64,000 bases of DNA from Halomonas sp. CH40 (GTDB lineage: Bacteria; Pseudomonadota; Gammaproteobacteria; Pseudomonadales; Halomonadaceae), in the NCBI GenBank assembly GCA_041875495.1, contig CP112982.1:1240001-1304000 (forward strand). The letters run 5' to 3'. The notes under the pieces were generated by a model, which saw only the letters and a list, made by a program, of their open reading frames with translations, was not told the DNA's origin and searched no databases. A program made the position numbers and the translations under genes. Positions 18,187-27,467 of the stretch are shown here, in pieces (the stretch's first letter is position 1; each line of letters begins with the position of its first letter).

Positions 18187-21100
18187 GTGTCGAGACGTGT
18201 AAGCGGGTTGATCTGTCTGCTTTTATGCTGGCTAGTGGCCGGGGTGTCCATGAGCGCCATGGCGCTTGAAATTGAGGGTGTTCCTGAGCGCGGTGAACTT
18301 GACGCCCGGCTGGCAACGCTGGAAGACATGCAAAGCGAGCCCAGCGCTGCCCAGCTGCGCGAACAGCAAGCGCTGGAGGCGGCGTTAGGGGCCTATGATC
18401 GCTTGCTTGCTCTGGATGAGCGCCAGCGCCTGCTGGAGGAGCGTGTTGAACGTGCGCCGGATGAGCTTATCAGCCTGGAACGCCAGTTAGCGGAAATAGC
18501 CGCAGAAGGTGAACCTGTCTCCTTGGCACAGCTCAATAACCAGTCGCTTGAGGAACTGGATGCGCAGCAAGCACTGGCAGTGACACAGCTTCAGCAGCTA
18601 CAGAACCAACAGGCAGAGATCAGCGCTCAACTGTTATCCGCACAAACCCTGCCAGAGCGTGCCCAGCAATCAATTGCCACCGCTTTACAGCGGATTGAGC
18701 GGCTGCGCCGTGACTATGATGCTCGCGATGCCCTTCTGAGTGAGCAGGAACGCAGCACCAACAGTGATGCACAGTTGATCCAGCTGCGCCTGGAAAGAGT
18801 GCTGGCCGAGCGGGAAGTGGCGTTTCATCAGCGTGAGCTGAGTACCAATAGCCGTTTGCGCGAAATTGCCCAACAGCGGCGTGATCTGGTTGCCCTGCAG
18901 ATCGCCCGTCAGGAGCAAGCACTTGAAACCCTGCAGAGCGTGATTGATCGCAAACGTCGCTCGCAATCCGAACAGGCGATTGCCGATGTTGCGCGTGATA
19001 ATTCACTGATTGTCGCGGAGCATCCATTAGTCGCCCGCGCTCAGGAAGCGAACCAGACCTTAAGCCAGGAACTGCTGCGTACCACTGACCGTGCCAATAG
19101 CGTGGTGCGTGAAAATATTGATACCCAGCGTCAGCTGGACTACACCCGTCAGTTGCAGCGTAGCCTTAACGAGCAGATTGAAGCGATTCGTGGCAGTCAG
19201 CTGCTTTCCCGCATCCTCCGTGAACAGCGTCAATCCCTGTTGACAGTGAGTGACCGCCGTGACTTGCAGGATGAAATTGCCGACTTGCGGCTCAAGCAGT
19301 TTGAACTGATTCGCCAACGCGATGAGCTGCGCCATGGCGATCGGCTGGCATCCCAGCGATTGACGGAAGCCGGGCTTGAACAAGCCCCGGAGCTTCTTGA
19401 GGCGTTAACGCGCCTTTATCAGGCTCGCCGTGAATTGGTTGAACGCCTGGAACAGGCTTACGGCACCCTGCTAAGCGCGGCAATTGAGCTGCAGCTTAAT
19501 CACCAGCAGCTGGTCAGTATCACTCAGGATCTGCGCGCCACCATTGAAGAGCAGCTTTTTTGGGTCGCCAACAGCCGCCCGCTGGATTTGAACTGGTTAC
19601 GTAGCCTTCCTACGGCCTTGCATGATGAGTGGTATAACGGCGAATGGCGCAGCGTGGTGAGTAACCGCTTATCGCTGGATTCCTGGTCGGTGTTTAAAGG
19701 CACTCCCGTCATACTGCTGGCCGCCGTTTTGCTGCTCCTGCGACGGAAAATCAAGCATCAGCTTGGCCTTCTGCATGCTCAGATAGGGCGGTTGAAAAGC
19801 GATACCCAGCTACATACGCCCAAGGCGGTGTTGTTGAATGCGCTGCTGGCACTGCCGCTGGCGACGCTGTTGGCAGGCGCTGGGCTATTGCTCAATGCGC
19901 CGGTGCTGATGCAGGTCGCGCTGCTCTGGGCGGTGGTGGCCTGGGGGCGCCGTATTCTGGTGGTGCACGGCGTTGCCGAACAACACTTCAAATGGCCAAC
20001 CGGGTATTCACGCAGGTTGCGTTCGTTACTGGGTGGCTTGGGTATTGCCATGGTGCCGGTGGTGGCGATTGCCGCCATGGCAGAAGAGATTCAGACACCG
20101 CTTGCGATGCGGCCCTTTGCGTTTGCTCTGCTCACTGTGGGTTTGGTGGCGATGAGCGTGTTACTGGTCAAACTGGTGATTGCTCACCTGCCATTTTTTG
20201 GGGTGAGGCTGTTCCGTCTGACACTGGGGCTAAGCATGGCGGCGGTGCCGCTGGTGATGATGGGGCTAGTGGCTTGGGGGTATGAATACACCGCGCTCAA
20301 GCTGATTCAGCGCTTTGTGATCACCCTGTATATTCTCGGTATGTGGGTGGTGGTGGAGGCCACTGTGGTGCGCAGCTTGGCGGTGGCAGCGCGGCGCCTG
20401 GCCTATCAGCGTGCTCTGGCCAAGCGTCACGCCCAGTTGCAGGAAGATGCCGAAGGCAGCAACGAATTAGTGGAAGAGCCCCCTTTGGATATGGAGCAGA
20501 TCAGCAACCAGTCGCTGCGCCTTTCCAAGCTGATTTTGCTGATTGCCTTCAGCACGCTGATTTATGGCGTCTGGTCGGATCTGCTCGGGGTTCTCAACTA
20601 TCTCGATCAGGTGGCGCTGGTGAATCTTTCCGATGAGGCCCTGGTGGAAGATGTGCTGTCAATTTCCGACTTCTTTACGGCGCTGTTTATTATTGCCGTG
20701 ACCACCATCATGGCGCGCAATCTGCCAGGGCTTTTAGAGGTAATGGTGCTGTCGCGGCTGGCCCTCAAGCAGGGCAGCGCCTATGCGATCAGCTCGCTGC
20801 TGTCCTATACCATCGTAGGGGTGGGCGTGGTGATGTCGCTTGCCGCGCTGGGCGTCTCCTGGGATAAGCTGCAATGGCTGGTGGCGGCCTTGAGTGTGGG
20901 CCTGGGCTTTGGGCTGCAGGAGATTTTTGCCAACTTCATTTCCGGCCTGATCATCCTGTTCGAACGGCCCATCCGGATTGGTGACACCATCACCCTGGGT
21001 AACCTGCATGGAACCGTTAACCGTATCCGTATTCGTGCCACCACGGTGACTGATTTTGATCGCAAGGAAATCATCATCCCCAACAAGACCTTTGTAACCG

Positions 21101-21489
21101 ATCAGCTGATTAACTGGTCCCTGTCGGATAACGTCACCCGGGTCGTGCTGACCTATGGCGTGGCCCATGGTTCAGACCTTGCCATGGTGCATCGACTGTT
21201 GCATCAGGCGGCAGCGGAAAATACTCGGGTGCTTAGCGACCCGGAGCCGCAGGTGTTCTGCGTCCATTACGGGCCGCATAATTTCAACTTCGAACTGCGC
21301 ATCTTCGTCAATGACATCATGGATCGTCTGTACGCGTCAGATGAGATCAACTGCCGGGTGGATGAGCTTTTCCGCAACGCCGGAATACGGGTCGCCTTCG
21401 AGCAGATGGATGTCTGGCTGCACAGTGATCGCTCAACGCCGGTGCAAGTGCAGTCCATTGCGGCGGATGCTCGCCGTCAGGCGGAATGA
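18187..21489 (+). CDS. Large mechanosensitive channel (MscK/MscM type)
   Basis: Turgor-protecting inner-membrane channel of 1100 residues. It starts at GTG behind AAGAGGAAAC. A signal peptide (about 1-27) precedes a long periplasmic coiled-coil region (about 30-480) dominated by Glu, Gln, Arg and Leu. A multi-helix membrane domain follows (about 515-900). The MscS core contains VGLGFGLQEIFANFISGLIILFERP and the cytoplasmic IIIPNKTFVTDQLINWSL. E. coli MscK has 1120 and MscM 1107 residues; I cannot separate the two by eye. Its last 13 bases overlap the convergent tlyA gene. Confidence 0.92.
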   Translation: MSRRVSGLICLLLCWLVAGVSMSAMALEIEGVPERGELDARLATLEDMQSEPSAAQLREQQALEAALGAYDRLLALDERQRLLEERVERAPDELISLERQLAEIAAEGEPVSLAQLNNQSLEELDAQQALAVTQLQQLQNQQAEISAQLLSAQTLPERAQQSIATALQRIERLRRDYDARDALLSEQERSTNSDAQLIQLRLERVLAEREVAFHQRELSTNSRLREIAQQRRDLVALQIARQEQALETLQSVIDRKRRSQSEQAIADVARDNSLIVAEHPLVARAQEANQTLSQELLRTTDRANSVVRENIDTQRQLDYTRQLQRSLNEQIEAIRGSQLLSRILREQRQSLLTVSDRRDLQDEIADLRLKQFELIRQRDELRHGDRLASQRLTEAGLEQAPELLEALTRLYQARRELVERLEQAYGTLLSAAIELQLNHQQLVSITQDLRATIEEQLFWVANSRPLDLNWLRSLPTALHDEWYNGEWRSVVSNRLSLDSWSVFKGTPVILLAAVLLLLRRKIKHQLGLLHAQIGRLKSDTQLHTPKAVLLNALLALPLATLLAGAGLLLNAPVLMQVALLWAVVAWGRRILVVHGVAEQHFKWPTGYSRRLRSLLGGLGIAMVPVVAIAAMAEEIQTPLAMRPFAFALLTVGLVAMSVLLVKLVIAHLPFFGVRLFRLTLGLSMAAVPLVMMGLVAWGYEYTALKLIQRFVITLYILGMWVVVEATVVRSLAVAARRLAYQRALAKRHAQLQEDAEGSNELVEEPPLDMEQISNQSLRLSKLILLIAFSTLIYGVWSDLLGVLNYLDQVALVNLSDEALVEDVLSISDFFTALFIIAVTTIMARNLPGLLEVMVLSRLALKQGSAYAISSLLSYTIVGVGVVMSLAALGVSWDKLQWLVAALSVGLGFGLQEIFANFISGLIILFERPIRIGDTITLGNLHGTVNRIRIRATTVTDFDRKEIIIPNKTFVTDQLINWSLSDNVTRVVLTYGVAHGSDLAMVHRLLHQAAAENTRVLSDPEPQVFCVHYGPHNFNFELRIFVNDIMDRLYASDEINCRVDELFRNAGIRVAFEQMDVWLHSDRSTPVQVQSIAADARRQAE

Positions 21490-22241
21490 TTCAAGCGGGC
21501 ATGGAGCAGAAACTCCCGATTACCGTCGCCGCCGGTAATCGGGCTCTCCTGCCAGTCGAGAATCGTCAGCTGATTTACCTGGCAGGTGTGACGCAGCTTG
21601 TCTTCAACCTGAGCAAAATACCTCGAATCAGTCACCACGCCGCGCTTGTCCAGCGCCTGGGGGCTGAGCTCAAACTGCGGTTTGACCAGTGAATAAAGCT
21701 CACCACCATCAGGCAGCAGGGCGGCTATCTCGGGCACTATCAGGGTTTGCGAAATAAAGGAGACATCCATCACTACCGCATCCAGCGGTGCCTCACCCAA
21801 GGCGGCCAATACCTCTGGCTGCTGACTCATTCGCCGAGCATTGATACCTTCCAGGCAGATGACCTGAGGGTGTTGGCGAAGCGCTTCAGCCAACTGCCCG
21901 TGGCCTACCTCAATACCAATCACAATCTTTGCCCCAAAGCGCAGGGCGCAGTCAGTAAACCCGCCGGTGGACTGGCCAACATCCAGCACTGTCTGTCCAT
22001 CAAAGCGTTTGTTTCTGGCCAGCAGCAAGGCTTCAAGCTTCAACCCGGCGCGGGAAACATAGCGTTCTTCCGGGTCATCCGCGACGGTAAGCGGGGTGTT
22101 TTCAGCCAGTTTTTCGCTGGCTTTGGTCAGAGTCTGTTGCGTATCCACACGGCTGACTCGCCCGTGGCGAATCAGCCGCTGAGCGCGGGTACGTGAAGCG
22201 GCCAGCCCAAGGCTGACCAGCAGTTGATCGAGTCGTGGCAT
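21477..22241 (-). CDS. tlyA: TlyA-family rRNA 2'-O-methyltransferase (hemolysin A family)
   Basis: 254 residues with an N-terminal S4 RNA-binding domain (MPRLDQLLVSLGLAASRTRAQRLI) and an FtsJ-like SAM domain carrying VLDVGQSTGGFTDCALRFGA. Conserved VVMDVSFIS and LVKPQFEL blocks supply the expected Asp and Lys. In characterised members the enzyme methylates cytidines in 16S and 23S rRNA; the hemolysin name is historical. It ends inside the convergent mscK-type gene and its start is 7 bases beyond the stop of the 681-residue gene upstream, so it is probably co-transcribed with that pair. Confidence 0.9.
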   Translation of the reverse strand: MPRLDQLLVSLGLAASRTRAQRLIRHGRVSRVDTQQTLTKASEKLAENTPLTVADDPEERYVSRAGLKLEALLLARNKRFDGQTVLDVGQSTGGFTDCALRFGAKIVIGIEVGHGQLAEALRQHPQVICLEGINARRMSQQPEVLAALGEAPLDAVVMDVSFISQTLIVPEIAALLPDGGELYSLVKPQFELSPQALDKRGVVTDSRYFAQVEDKLRHTCQVNQLTILDWQESPITGGDGNREFLLHARLNHSA

Positions 22242-22248
22242 AAAAGCG

Positions 22249-24294
22249 TCAGGTTTGAGGCGGCTCGGGCGGCGCCACGCCTTCCTCCGCCTGTAAGTCT
22301 GTCGGGGGAAGGCGGTCAGCGCCCCAGCTGCGTGCCAGGTGGCCCTTTACTGTTTCCAGCTCTGCGTCGGTGACGTTGGCAAGCTCGCCGCGCTCCAGAG
22401 GGTCGAAATGGTAAATATACAGGCGCGAGGCAAATTGCTCAAAAGGCAATGAAGCTTCACCGAAACGCTCGCCATGGCCAGAGGTGCTGACCACAACACC
22501 GTCGCCCCAGTTCTGTCCGCTATCGTTATTGGGGTTGTAGAAGTAGATGCGCATCTGATCATTGGGGCCAAGAGAGGCTCGCAGTATGGTAATCGCATGC
22601 CAGCCGATAAACCGCGCAGCGCTGTCAGTCACCGCAATACCCGCGGGCTGAGGGTGGATAAGCGGCTGATTGCCGTTGTAATAGGGGTGGTAGCTGGCGT
22701 AGAAGTGGCGCAGGAAGTCATCCACATCCATCAGCTGGCCGCTGGCCACATCGACGTTGATACGAAAACCGCGACCCGCCCACCAACCATGAAATTCCGG
22801 GTTGACCCAGCGGTGCGGGTCACCTTCACGGCCTATGCAGCGGCGGCCCATTTCGGCATAAATGCGGTCCAGATGCGGTACAACAATTAATGAGACCGCG
22901 TCCAGATCCATGGGAAGCTCGGTTGCCACGCCGCTCTGGCTTTGGAGTGACGAAATCGGCTGGCCTTCAAAATGCATGACGATTTCATCATCTCGGGCGG
23001 CCCAGGCAACCATCTGCAACATGTAATCCGGGTCGTTATAGGCCCACATGGAAAGCGCTCGCGCTGACTGGCAGGTCGGGTTATTGCCTTGACCAACCCC
23101 AAGCGGCAGGCCAAGCATGCACAGCACCCCTTCCAGCAAGCGCGCCTTGGGGGATGCATTGGTGCCATAGGCGATATTAAGCCGCGATTCTGACCACTCG
23201 GAAAGCGAAAGGCCAAGCTGGCGCCACAACGCAGGGGCAACAGGAGACTGATAGAGAATGCCGCGCTCAAGCATTAGCGCCAGACCGTAGACTGACTGGC
23301 AGGTGGCGGGGTACACGCCACCGCGTATCAGGGCGTGAACCAGTTCCCGGTAGCACAGCAGGCAGTCGCGCCCGGTGGAGGAAAGCCCCAGTGCCTCAGC
23401 TACCAGATAGTCGCTGACATCAAGCAGATGGCGGATAAGCACTGGGTGATAGGGCGAGACCAAGCCGGTGTCGTGCATGGCGCGGGCAAAGCCGGTGGCT
23501 TCTGCCTGCAGGGCGGCGTTGTCCATGACTTCCAGCCGCTGGCGATAAATATCAACGCCGGGGTCTTCCTGACAGGCCTGGGTCGGGCCATAAAGCGAGC
23601 TGACCAGCCGCGCAGCGCCCTGGCCGCTGCTACCCAGGTCAATCTCCGGGTTGGCCTGACACAGAGCAATCTGGGTGATCATTTGCTTGATTGAATCAAC
23701 CTGGATGGGCCGCTGCTTGAGAATCCGCCAGATCTCGTCGATCAGCTGATCAATAATATGCTCGTAGCCGATGCGTTCAGCCAGGTGTTGAAACAGCTGG
23801 CGCGAAATCAGTGCTAAACGCCCCTGAGTTTCGCGCTCGGCCTCTGACGGAGCGGAGAACAGCTGCCACAGGTTAATGGCCATGACCTGGGTCAGGTAAT
23901 GGTGGGAATGCTCAGCGGATACCGCAGGGTGAACATAGCTGCCTTTGGCCACCGCCAACAGACGCAGTTCGCTCAGTGCCTCAATGACCACCCTATTGGC
24001 ATCGGCGCTTTGCAGCGCATAGGTCGTCAGGGAGGGCACCAGAAATTGGGGGGTTGCCCAGTCTGAACCTTCGAACACGCCAGCGTTTTCCAGGGTGGCG
24101 GCGTGAGATTCAAGTGCCGCACAGCCACCGGGCTGAAGCAGAACACGCCGCGCAGTATCGAATACTCGCGGCAGTTTAGCTGGCTTGGAAAAAGCCGGCG
24201 CCTGATCGAGCAGGCGCACGGCATCCAACAGCTTTTTGACTAACAGGTTCAGCTTTTCATCTTCGGGGGAAGATGTATCGTTTTCCGTCGTCAC
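22249..24294 (-). CDS. Uncharacterised 681-residue protein with predicted papain-like cysteine hydrolase/transferase domain
   Basis: I do not recognise a named family. Residues 1-330 look helical and carry no motif I know. The C-terminal half has a plausible papain-like active site: Gln402 six residues before Cys408 in GQGNNPTCQSA (the spacing of Gln19 and Cys25 in papain), His566 in FIGWHAITIL, and Asn587 in YFYNPNNDSGQNWG, all in the canonical order Q-C-H-N. No signal peptide is visible, so it should act in the cytoplasm. It lies 31 bases after the ATP-grasp gene on the same strand, which suggests that it makes, trims or transfers an amide formed by that ligase. The enzymatic reading is inference. 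Confidence 0.7.
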   Translation of the reverse strand: MTTENDTSSPEDEKLNLLVKKLLDAVRLLDQAPAFSKPAKLPRVFDTARRVLLQPGGCAALESHAATLENAGVFEGSDWATPQFLVPSLTTYALQSADANRVVIEALSELRLLAVAKGSYVHPAVSAEHSHHYLTQVMAINLWQLFSAPSEAERETQGRLALISRQLFQHLAERIGYEHIIDQLIDEIWRILKQRPIQVDSIKQMITQIALCQANPEIDLGSSGQGAARLVSSLYGPTQACQEDPGVDIYRQRLEVMDNAALQAEATGFARAMHDTGLVSPYHPVLIRHLLDVSDYLVAEALGLSSTGRDCLLCYRELVHALIRGGVYPATCQSVYGLALMLERGILYQSPVAPALWRQLGLSLSEWSESRLNIAYGTNASPKARLLEGVLCMLGLPLGVGQGNNPTCQSARALSMWAYNDPDYMLQMVAWAARDDEIVMHFEGQPISSLQSQSGVATELPMDLDAVSLIVVPHLDRIYAEMGRRCIGREGDPHRWVNPEFHGWWAGRGFRINVDVASGQLMDVDDFLRHFYASYHPYYNGNQPLIHPQPAGIAVTDSAARFIGWHAITILRASLGPNDQMRIYFYNPNNDSGQNWGDGVVVSTSGHGERFGEASLPFEQFASRLYIYHFDPLERGELANVTDAELETVKGHLARSWGADRLPPTDLQAEEGVAPPEPPQT

Positions 24295-24325
24295 GGTGAC
24301 TCCTTATCCCAACCTTTGGGTAGGA

Positions 24326-25549
24326 TTATACATAGAAGTCGAGGTCTTCTTGGTGTTTTAGCAAATCGCGAATTGTGTGAGCATCATCGCCCTTGAAGTA
24401 AATCAGCCCCCAGTGGGTGCCGAAGGCGGTACGCTTGGTCACGGTTTCTTCCATCGGTGGCGTCAATTCGTGAGATTCAAAGTAAGGGTGATCTTCGACT
24501 TCTTCGGGGATTTCCAGACGGCTGACCACGCGGCGGCGTGGATACACCCCAAAGCAACCAGCGTAACCATCGGCGTCAACCACTTCTTTCGGGAAGAAGC
24601 TGGCGACTTCCTCTGGGGTGGTGTGGGGGTCGAACACCAGCATGGACGCCTGATAGGCGTTAAAACCATACACCCGCTCCAAAAGCTCAAATACCTTGAA
24701 GCCGGGGGGACGATAGGCCACTTCGCCAAAATACATCTCGCCATCGCTGGTGACAAAGTACTCGGGGTGGATCAGGCCGAATTCGATATCAAAGGTCTTG
24801 ATCAGTTTCTCAATCTGAGCAGTGATCTGCGGGCGATACTTTTCGATTTCCGGCGAGCCGGGTACGAAGACCGAGTACCCCAGGGTGACGTATTCGGAAA
24901 TGTTCAGAAAGGCAATCTTGCCGTTGTGAATCCAGGCTTCGACAGCAAATTCCCAGCCATCAAGGTGGGATTCCATCAATACCGGAAATTCTTCCTCGGG
25001 GATGGTATCCACTTCATCCGGGGTGCGAATCACCCGATGGCCCAAGCAGCCCGCCTTGTCGAACGCCTTCAGGTGAATGGGGTCGTTCGGGTCGCCATCC
25101 AGCTTGAGCAGCGTCTGATTGACGCGCTTCAAAAAGCGCACAACGTCTTCCTTGTCATGGGCTTCTTCAAAAATACCTACCCGGATACCACCCAGCTGGG
25201 CGCGACGCTTCATCAGTGCCTTGTCGCGCAGCAGCAGCGACTGGCCATAAAGGCGCGGATTATCGAGCAGTACCGAATTGATGGCACCGGCCCATTCGAC
25301 GGTTTCCTCGAACAGTGGAATGGCAACATCGACCCCTTTTTCCTTCAGGGTCTCGGCAATTTCCATGGAGCGATCATTAAGGCGCTCAAAGTTCCATGGA
25401 ACATGGGGGATATCATGTTTCTGGCAGTAATCTTCTGCCCAGTCGGGGGCAACCACGATATAACGTCGATCAAACGTTTCCGCAGCTTCAATAGCATTGA
25501 GGCTCCAGCCAAGTAAAGCGATATAACCTTTATTGGGATCCTTCTGCAT
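24326..25549 (-). CDS. ATP-grasp domain ligase, substrate unknown
   Basis: 407-residue cytoplasmic enzyme. The N-terminus (YIALLGWSLNAIEAAE) resembles the pre-ATP-grasp fold. The central and C-terminal parts show ATP-grasp features: LLKLDGDPND with a nucleotide-binding Lys, VLMESHLDGWEFAVEAWI with the metal-binding acidic residues, and HPEYFVTSDGEMYFGEVAYRPPG, the usual H-x-E ... E-x-x-x-R-P-x-G block. ATP-grasp ligases join a carboxylate to an amine or thiol through an acyl-phosphate. No biotin, purine, glutathione or D-Ala-D-Ala context is present. It is first in a unit with the papain-like protein and probably tlyA. Confidence 0.88.
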   Translation of the reverse strand: MQKDPNKGYIALLGWSLNAIEAAETFDRRYIVVAPDWAEDYCQKHDIPHVPWNFERLNDRSMEIAETLKEKGVDVAIPLFEETVEWAGAINSVLLDNPRLYGQSLLLRDKALMKRRAQLGGIRVGIFEEAHDKEDVVRFLKRVNQTLLKLDGDPNDPIHLKAFDKAGCLGHRVIRTPDEVDTIPEEEFPVLMESHLDGWEFAVEAWIHNGKIAFLNISEYVTLGYSVFVPGSPEIEKYRPQITAQIEKLIKTFDIEFGLIHPEYFVTSDGEMYFGEVAYRPPGFKVFELLERVYGFNAYQASMLVFDPHTTPEEVASFFPKEVVDADGYAGCFGVYPRRRVVSRLEIPEEVEDHPYFESHELTPPMEETVTKRTAFGTHWGLIYFKGDDAHTIRDLLKHQEDLDFYV

Positions 25550-25761
25550 AATGATAGCTCCTGAGTTTAAGGTGGGCGCTGAATGATGAACCGTAAAGCG
25601 ATGGTTACTTTTCTACCATACAGGCCTAAACACGCACCGGCCATGGCTGTTTGAACTCTGCATCAACGCTTTGCAGGCAAAATACCCCAGCTGTGGTAGG
25701 CTTGCGGGTTTTTACGGGTAACAATGCCCAGAGGTTCAAATGCCAAGAGGAAAGGGTCAAA

Positions 25762-26088
25762 ATGGCGGCTAAGCCGATTTATCGCGTCGTCGTTCACCAG
25801 CACGGTGAAGTATGGGAACTCTATGTGCGTGAAATCTTCCAAAGTGAGCTGTGGGGGTTCATTGAAGTGGAAGAATTTGTGTTTGGCGACCCCAACCGGG
25901 TTGTCGTGGATCCCACCAGCGAAAAGCTTGAGCGCACTCTGGAAGGTGTGAAACGCAGCTATCTGCCCCTGAATGCGATTATGCGCATTGATGAAGTGGA
26001 AAGGGGTGGGCCGCTGAAAGCGGTTAAAAGTGAGGCGCGGGTGGCTGAATTTCCGCGTCCTTTCCCACTGCCTTCGCGGGATAGCTGA
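25762..26088 (+). CDS. DUF1820 family protein
   Basis: 108-residue soluble protein, IYRVVVHQHGEVWELYVREIFQSELWGFIEVEEFVFG at its start, typical of the DUF1820 family found across Pseudomonas and Halomonas-type genomes. The frame is open from 25651, but the ATG at 25762, preceded by AGGAAAGGGTC, gives the family N-terminus. The function is unknown. It is transcribed divergently from the ATP-grasp gene; the 212 bases between them must hold both promoters, but I see no clear consensus. Confidence 0.87.
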   Translation: MAAKPIYRVVVHQHGEVWELYVREIFQSELWGFIEVEEFVFGDPNRVVVDPTSEKLERTLEGVKRSYLPLNAIMRIDEVERGGPLKAVKSEARVAEFPRPFPLPSRDS

Positions 26089-26136
26089 GCGACTTCGCGA
26101 TGACCACCCTTAGGATGAACATTTTTAGGACGAAAA

Positions 26137-26769
26137 ATGAAGCAATTCACTCAACGCCGTGCCCGTGCAGCCATGACGATGTTACTGCTTGGGCTGACCA
26201 GTGGTACTGCGCTGGCGCAGTCTAACGAAGCCTGGGTGAGCGATGAACTGAGTACCTATGTGCGCAGTGGCCCAACCGATGGCTACCGGATTATCGGTAC
26301 TCTGACCGCCGGTGAACAGGTCGAAGTACTGGAAACCAGCGGTGATTACACTCGCGTACGTAACAGCGACGGCAATGCTGTCTGGGTCCTGAGTGATGAA
26401 CTTCAGGGTACTCCCAGCGCCCGAGAGCAGCTGCCTGCGCTTGAAGGCCGAGTTCAGGCGCTGTCTACCGAACTTGCAGGTATTAACGAGCAGTGGGAGC
26501 AGCGGGTGGCTAGCATGACCGAAACGCTGGATGTTCGTGAAAAACGTATCAGCGAGCTTGAAAACCGCAACGCTGCCCTTGAAGAAGAAGCCAGCCAGCA
26601 ACTCCAGCAGGTGCGTGAACTGCAGGCGCGTCTGGATACTCAGGAAGAAGATCTACTATTACGCTACTTTATGTATGGCGGCGGTGTCGCGGGGGCAGGC
26701 CTGATAGTGGGCTTGATCGTGCCGCATCTGCCGCGTCGGCGCAAGAAACGTGATCGCTGGTTTCAGTAA
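26137..26769 (+). CDS. TIGR04211-type SH3-domain membrane protein (YgiM-like)
   Basis: 210 residues: signal peptide (about 1-27, ending ALAQ), a bacterial SH3 domain (VSDELSTYVRSGPTDGYRII ... NAVWVLSDEL), a coiled coil (about 95-170) and a C-terminal transmembrane helix (GGGVAGAGLIVGLIVPHL) followed by RRRKKR. This is the complete architecture of the YgiM/TIGR04211 family, thought to be periplasmic and anchored in the inner membrane. Its role is not established. The tpm start lies 12 bases beyond its stop. Confidence 0.87.
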   Translation: MKQFTQRRARAAMTMLLLGLTSGTALAQSNEAWVSDELSTYVRSGPTDGYRIIGTLTAGEQVEVLETSGDYTRVRNSDGNAVWVLSDELQGTPSAREQLPALEGRVQALSTELAGINEQWEQRVASMTETLDVREKRISELENRNAALEEEASQQLQQVRELQARLDTQEEDLLLRYFMYGGGVAGAGLIVGLIVPHLPRRRKKRDRWFQ

Positions 26770-26781
26770 GGAGGCAAACTG

Positions 26782-27429
26782 ATGCGTGAACAATGGCTGC
26801 AACGCTGGCGTGAAGGGCGCATCGGTTTCCACCGCAACGACACCCATCCGGCGCTTGCGCACTTCTGGCCAAGCCTCGATATTCCCGCTGGCACCAAGGT
26901 GTTGGTGCCGCTTTGCGGCAAAAGTCTGGATATGCATTGGCTCGCTGACGCTGGCCATCCGGTGCTGGGCGTTGAGCTAGCGCCTGAAGCCATTGAGCAG
27001 TTTCTTGATGAGCAGCAGGGCAACCCCTCACAGGCGGGGGTATCACGTTATCGTCAGGGCGGTTTTGCGATTGCGCGGCAAGGCATGGTGGAACTGTGGC
27101 AAGGCGATTTTTTTCACCTGCATATCCGTCAGGTCGATGAGATAGGCGCGTTTTATGATAGAGCGTCGCTGATTGCCCTGCCGCCAGCAACGCGTCAGCG
27201 CTATGCGTTTCATCTGGCTCAGCTGGTGCCAGCCGGTGCACAGGGCTTGCTGGTCAGCCTTCATCATGATGAGGGTGATAAAGGCCCACCTTATAGCGTT
27301 AACAAAGCCGAAATCGAAACGCTATTTACCCCCAATTTTGTGCTCACCGAGCTTGGAAGCGGTGCCAGAGATGCCCAGGGGCGAGTGGAAAGCATCTGGG
27401 GGCTGCGCCGCCGTGGGCCGCTGGCCTGA
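26782..27429 (+). CDS. tpm: Thiopurine S-methyltransferase
   Basis: SAM-dependent methyltransferase of 215 residues that methylates thiopurines and, in Pseudomonas relatives, selenium and tellurium oxyanions. Recognisable features are WLQRWREGRIGFHRND at the N-terminus, VPLCGKSLDMHWLADAGHPVLGVEL (SAM-binding segment), and YDRASLIALPPATRQRYA. GTAAGGAGG gives a strong ribosome site. It probably shares a transcript with the SH3 protein upstream. Confidence 0.93.
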   Translation: MREQWLQRWREGRIGFHRNDTHPALAHFWPSLDIPAGTKVLVPLCGKSLDMHWLADAGHPVLGVELAPEAIEQFLDEQQGNPSQAGVSRYRQGGFAIARQGMVELWQGDFFHLHIRQVDEIGAFYDRASLIALPPATRQRYAFHLAQLVPAGAQGLLVSLHHDEGDKGPPYSVNKAEIETLFTPNFVLTELGSGARDAQGRVESIWGLRRRGPLA

Positions 27430-27467
27430 CAGGCTCAGCGGCGGAGAACGCCGCGGCGACACCATTG

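Noticed and set aside
24377..25516. A 379-codon plus-strand frame opposite the ATP-grasp gene
   Set aside because: Long but an antisense shadow: the minus-strand product has clear ATP-grasp motifs and the plus-strand product has none.
27436..27456. GCGGCG/CGCCGC hairpin between tpm and the YajG-like gene as a terminator
   Set aside because: The stem is only six bases and no T tract follows on either strand.
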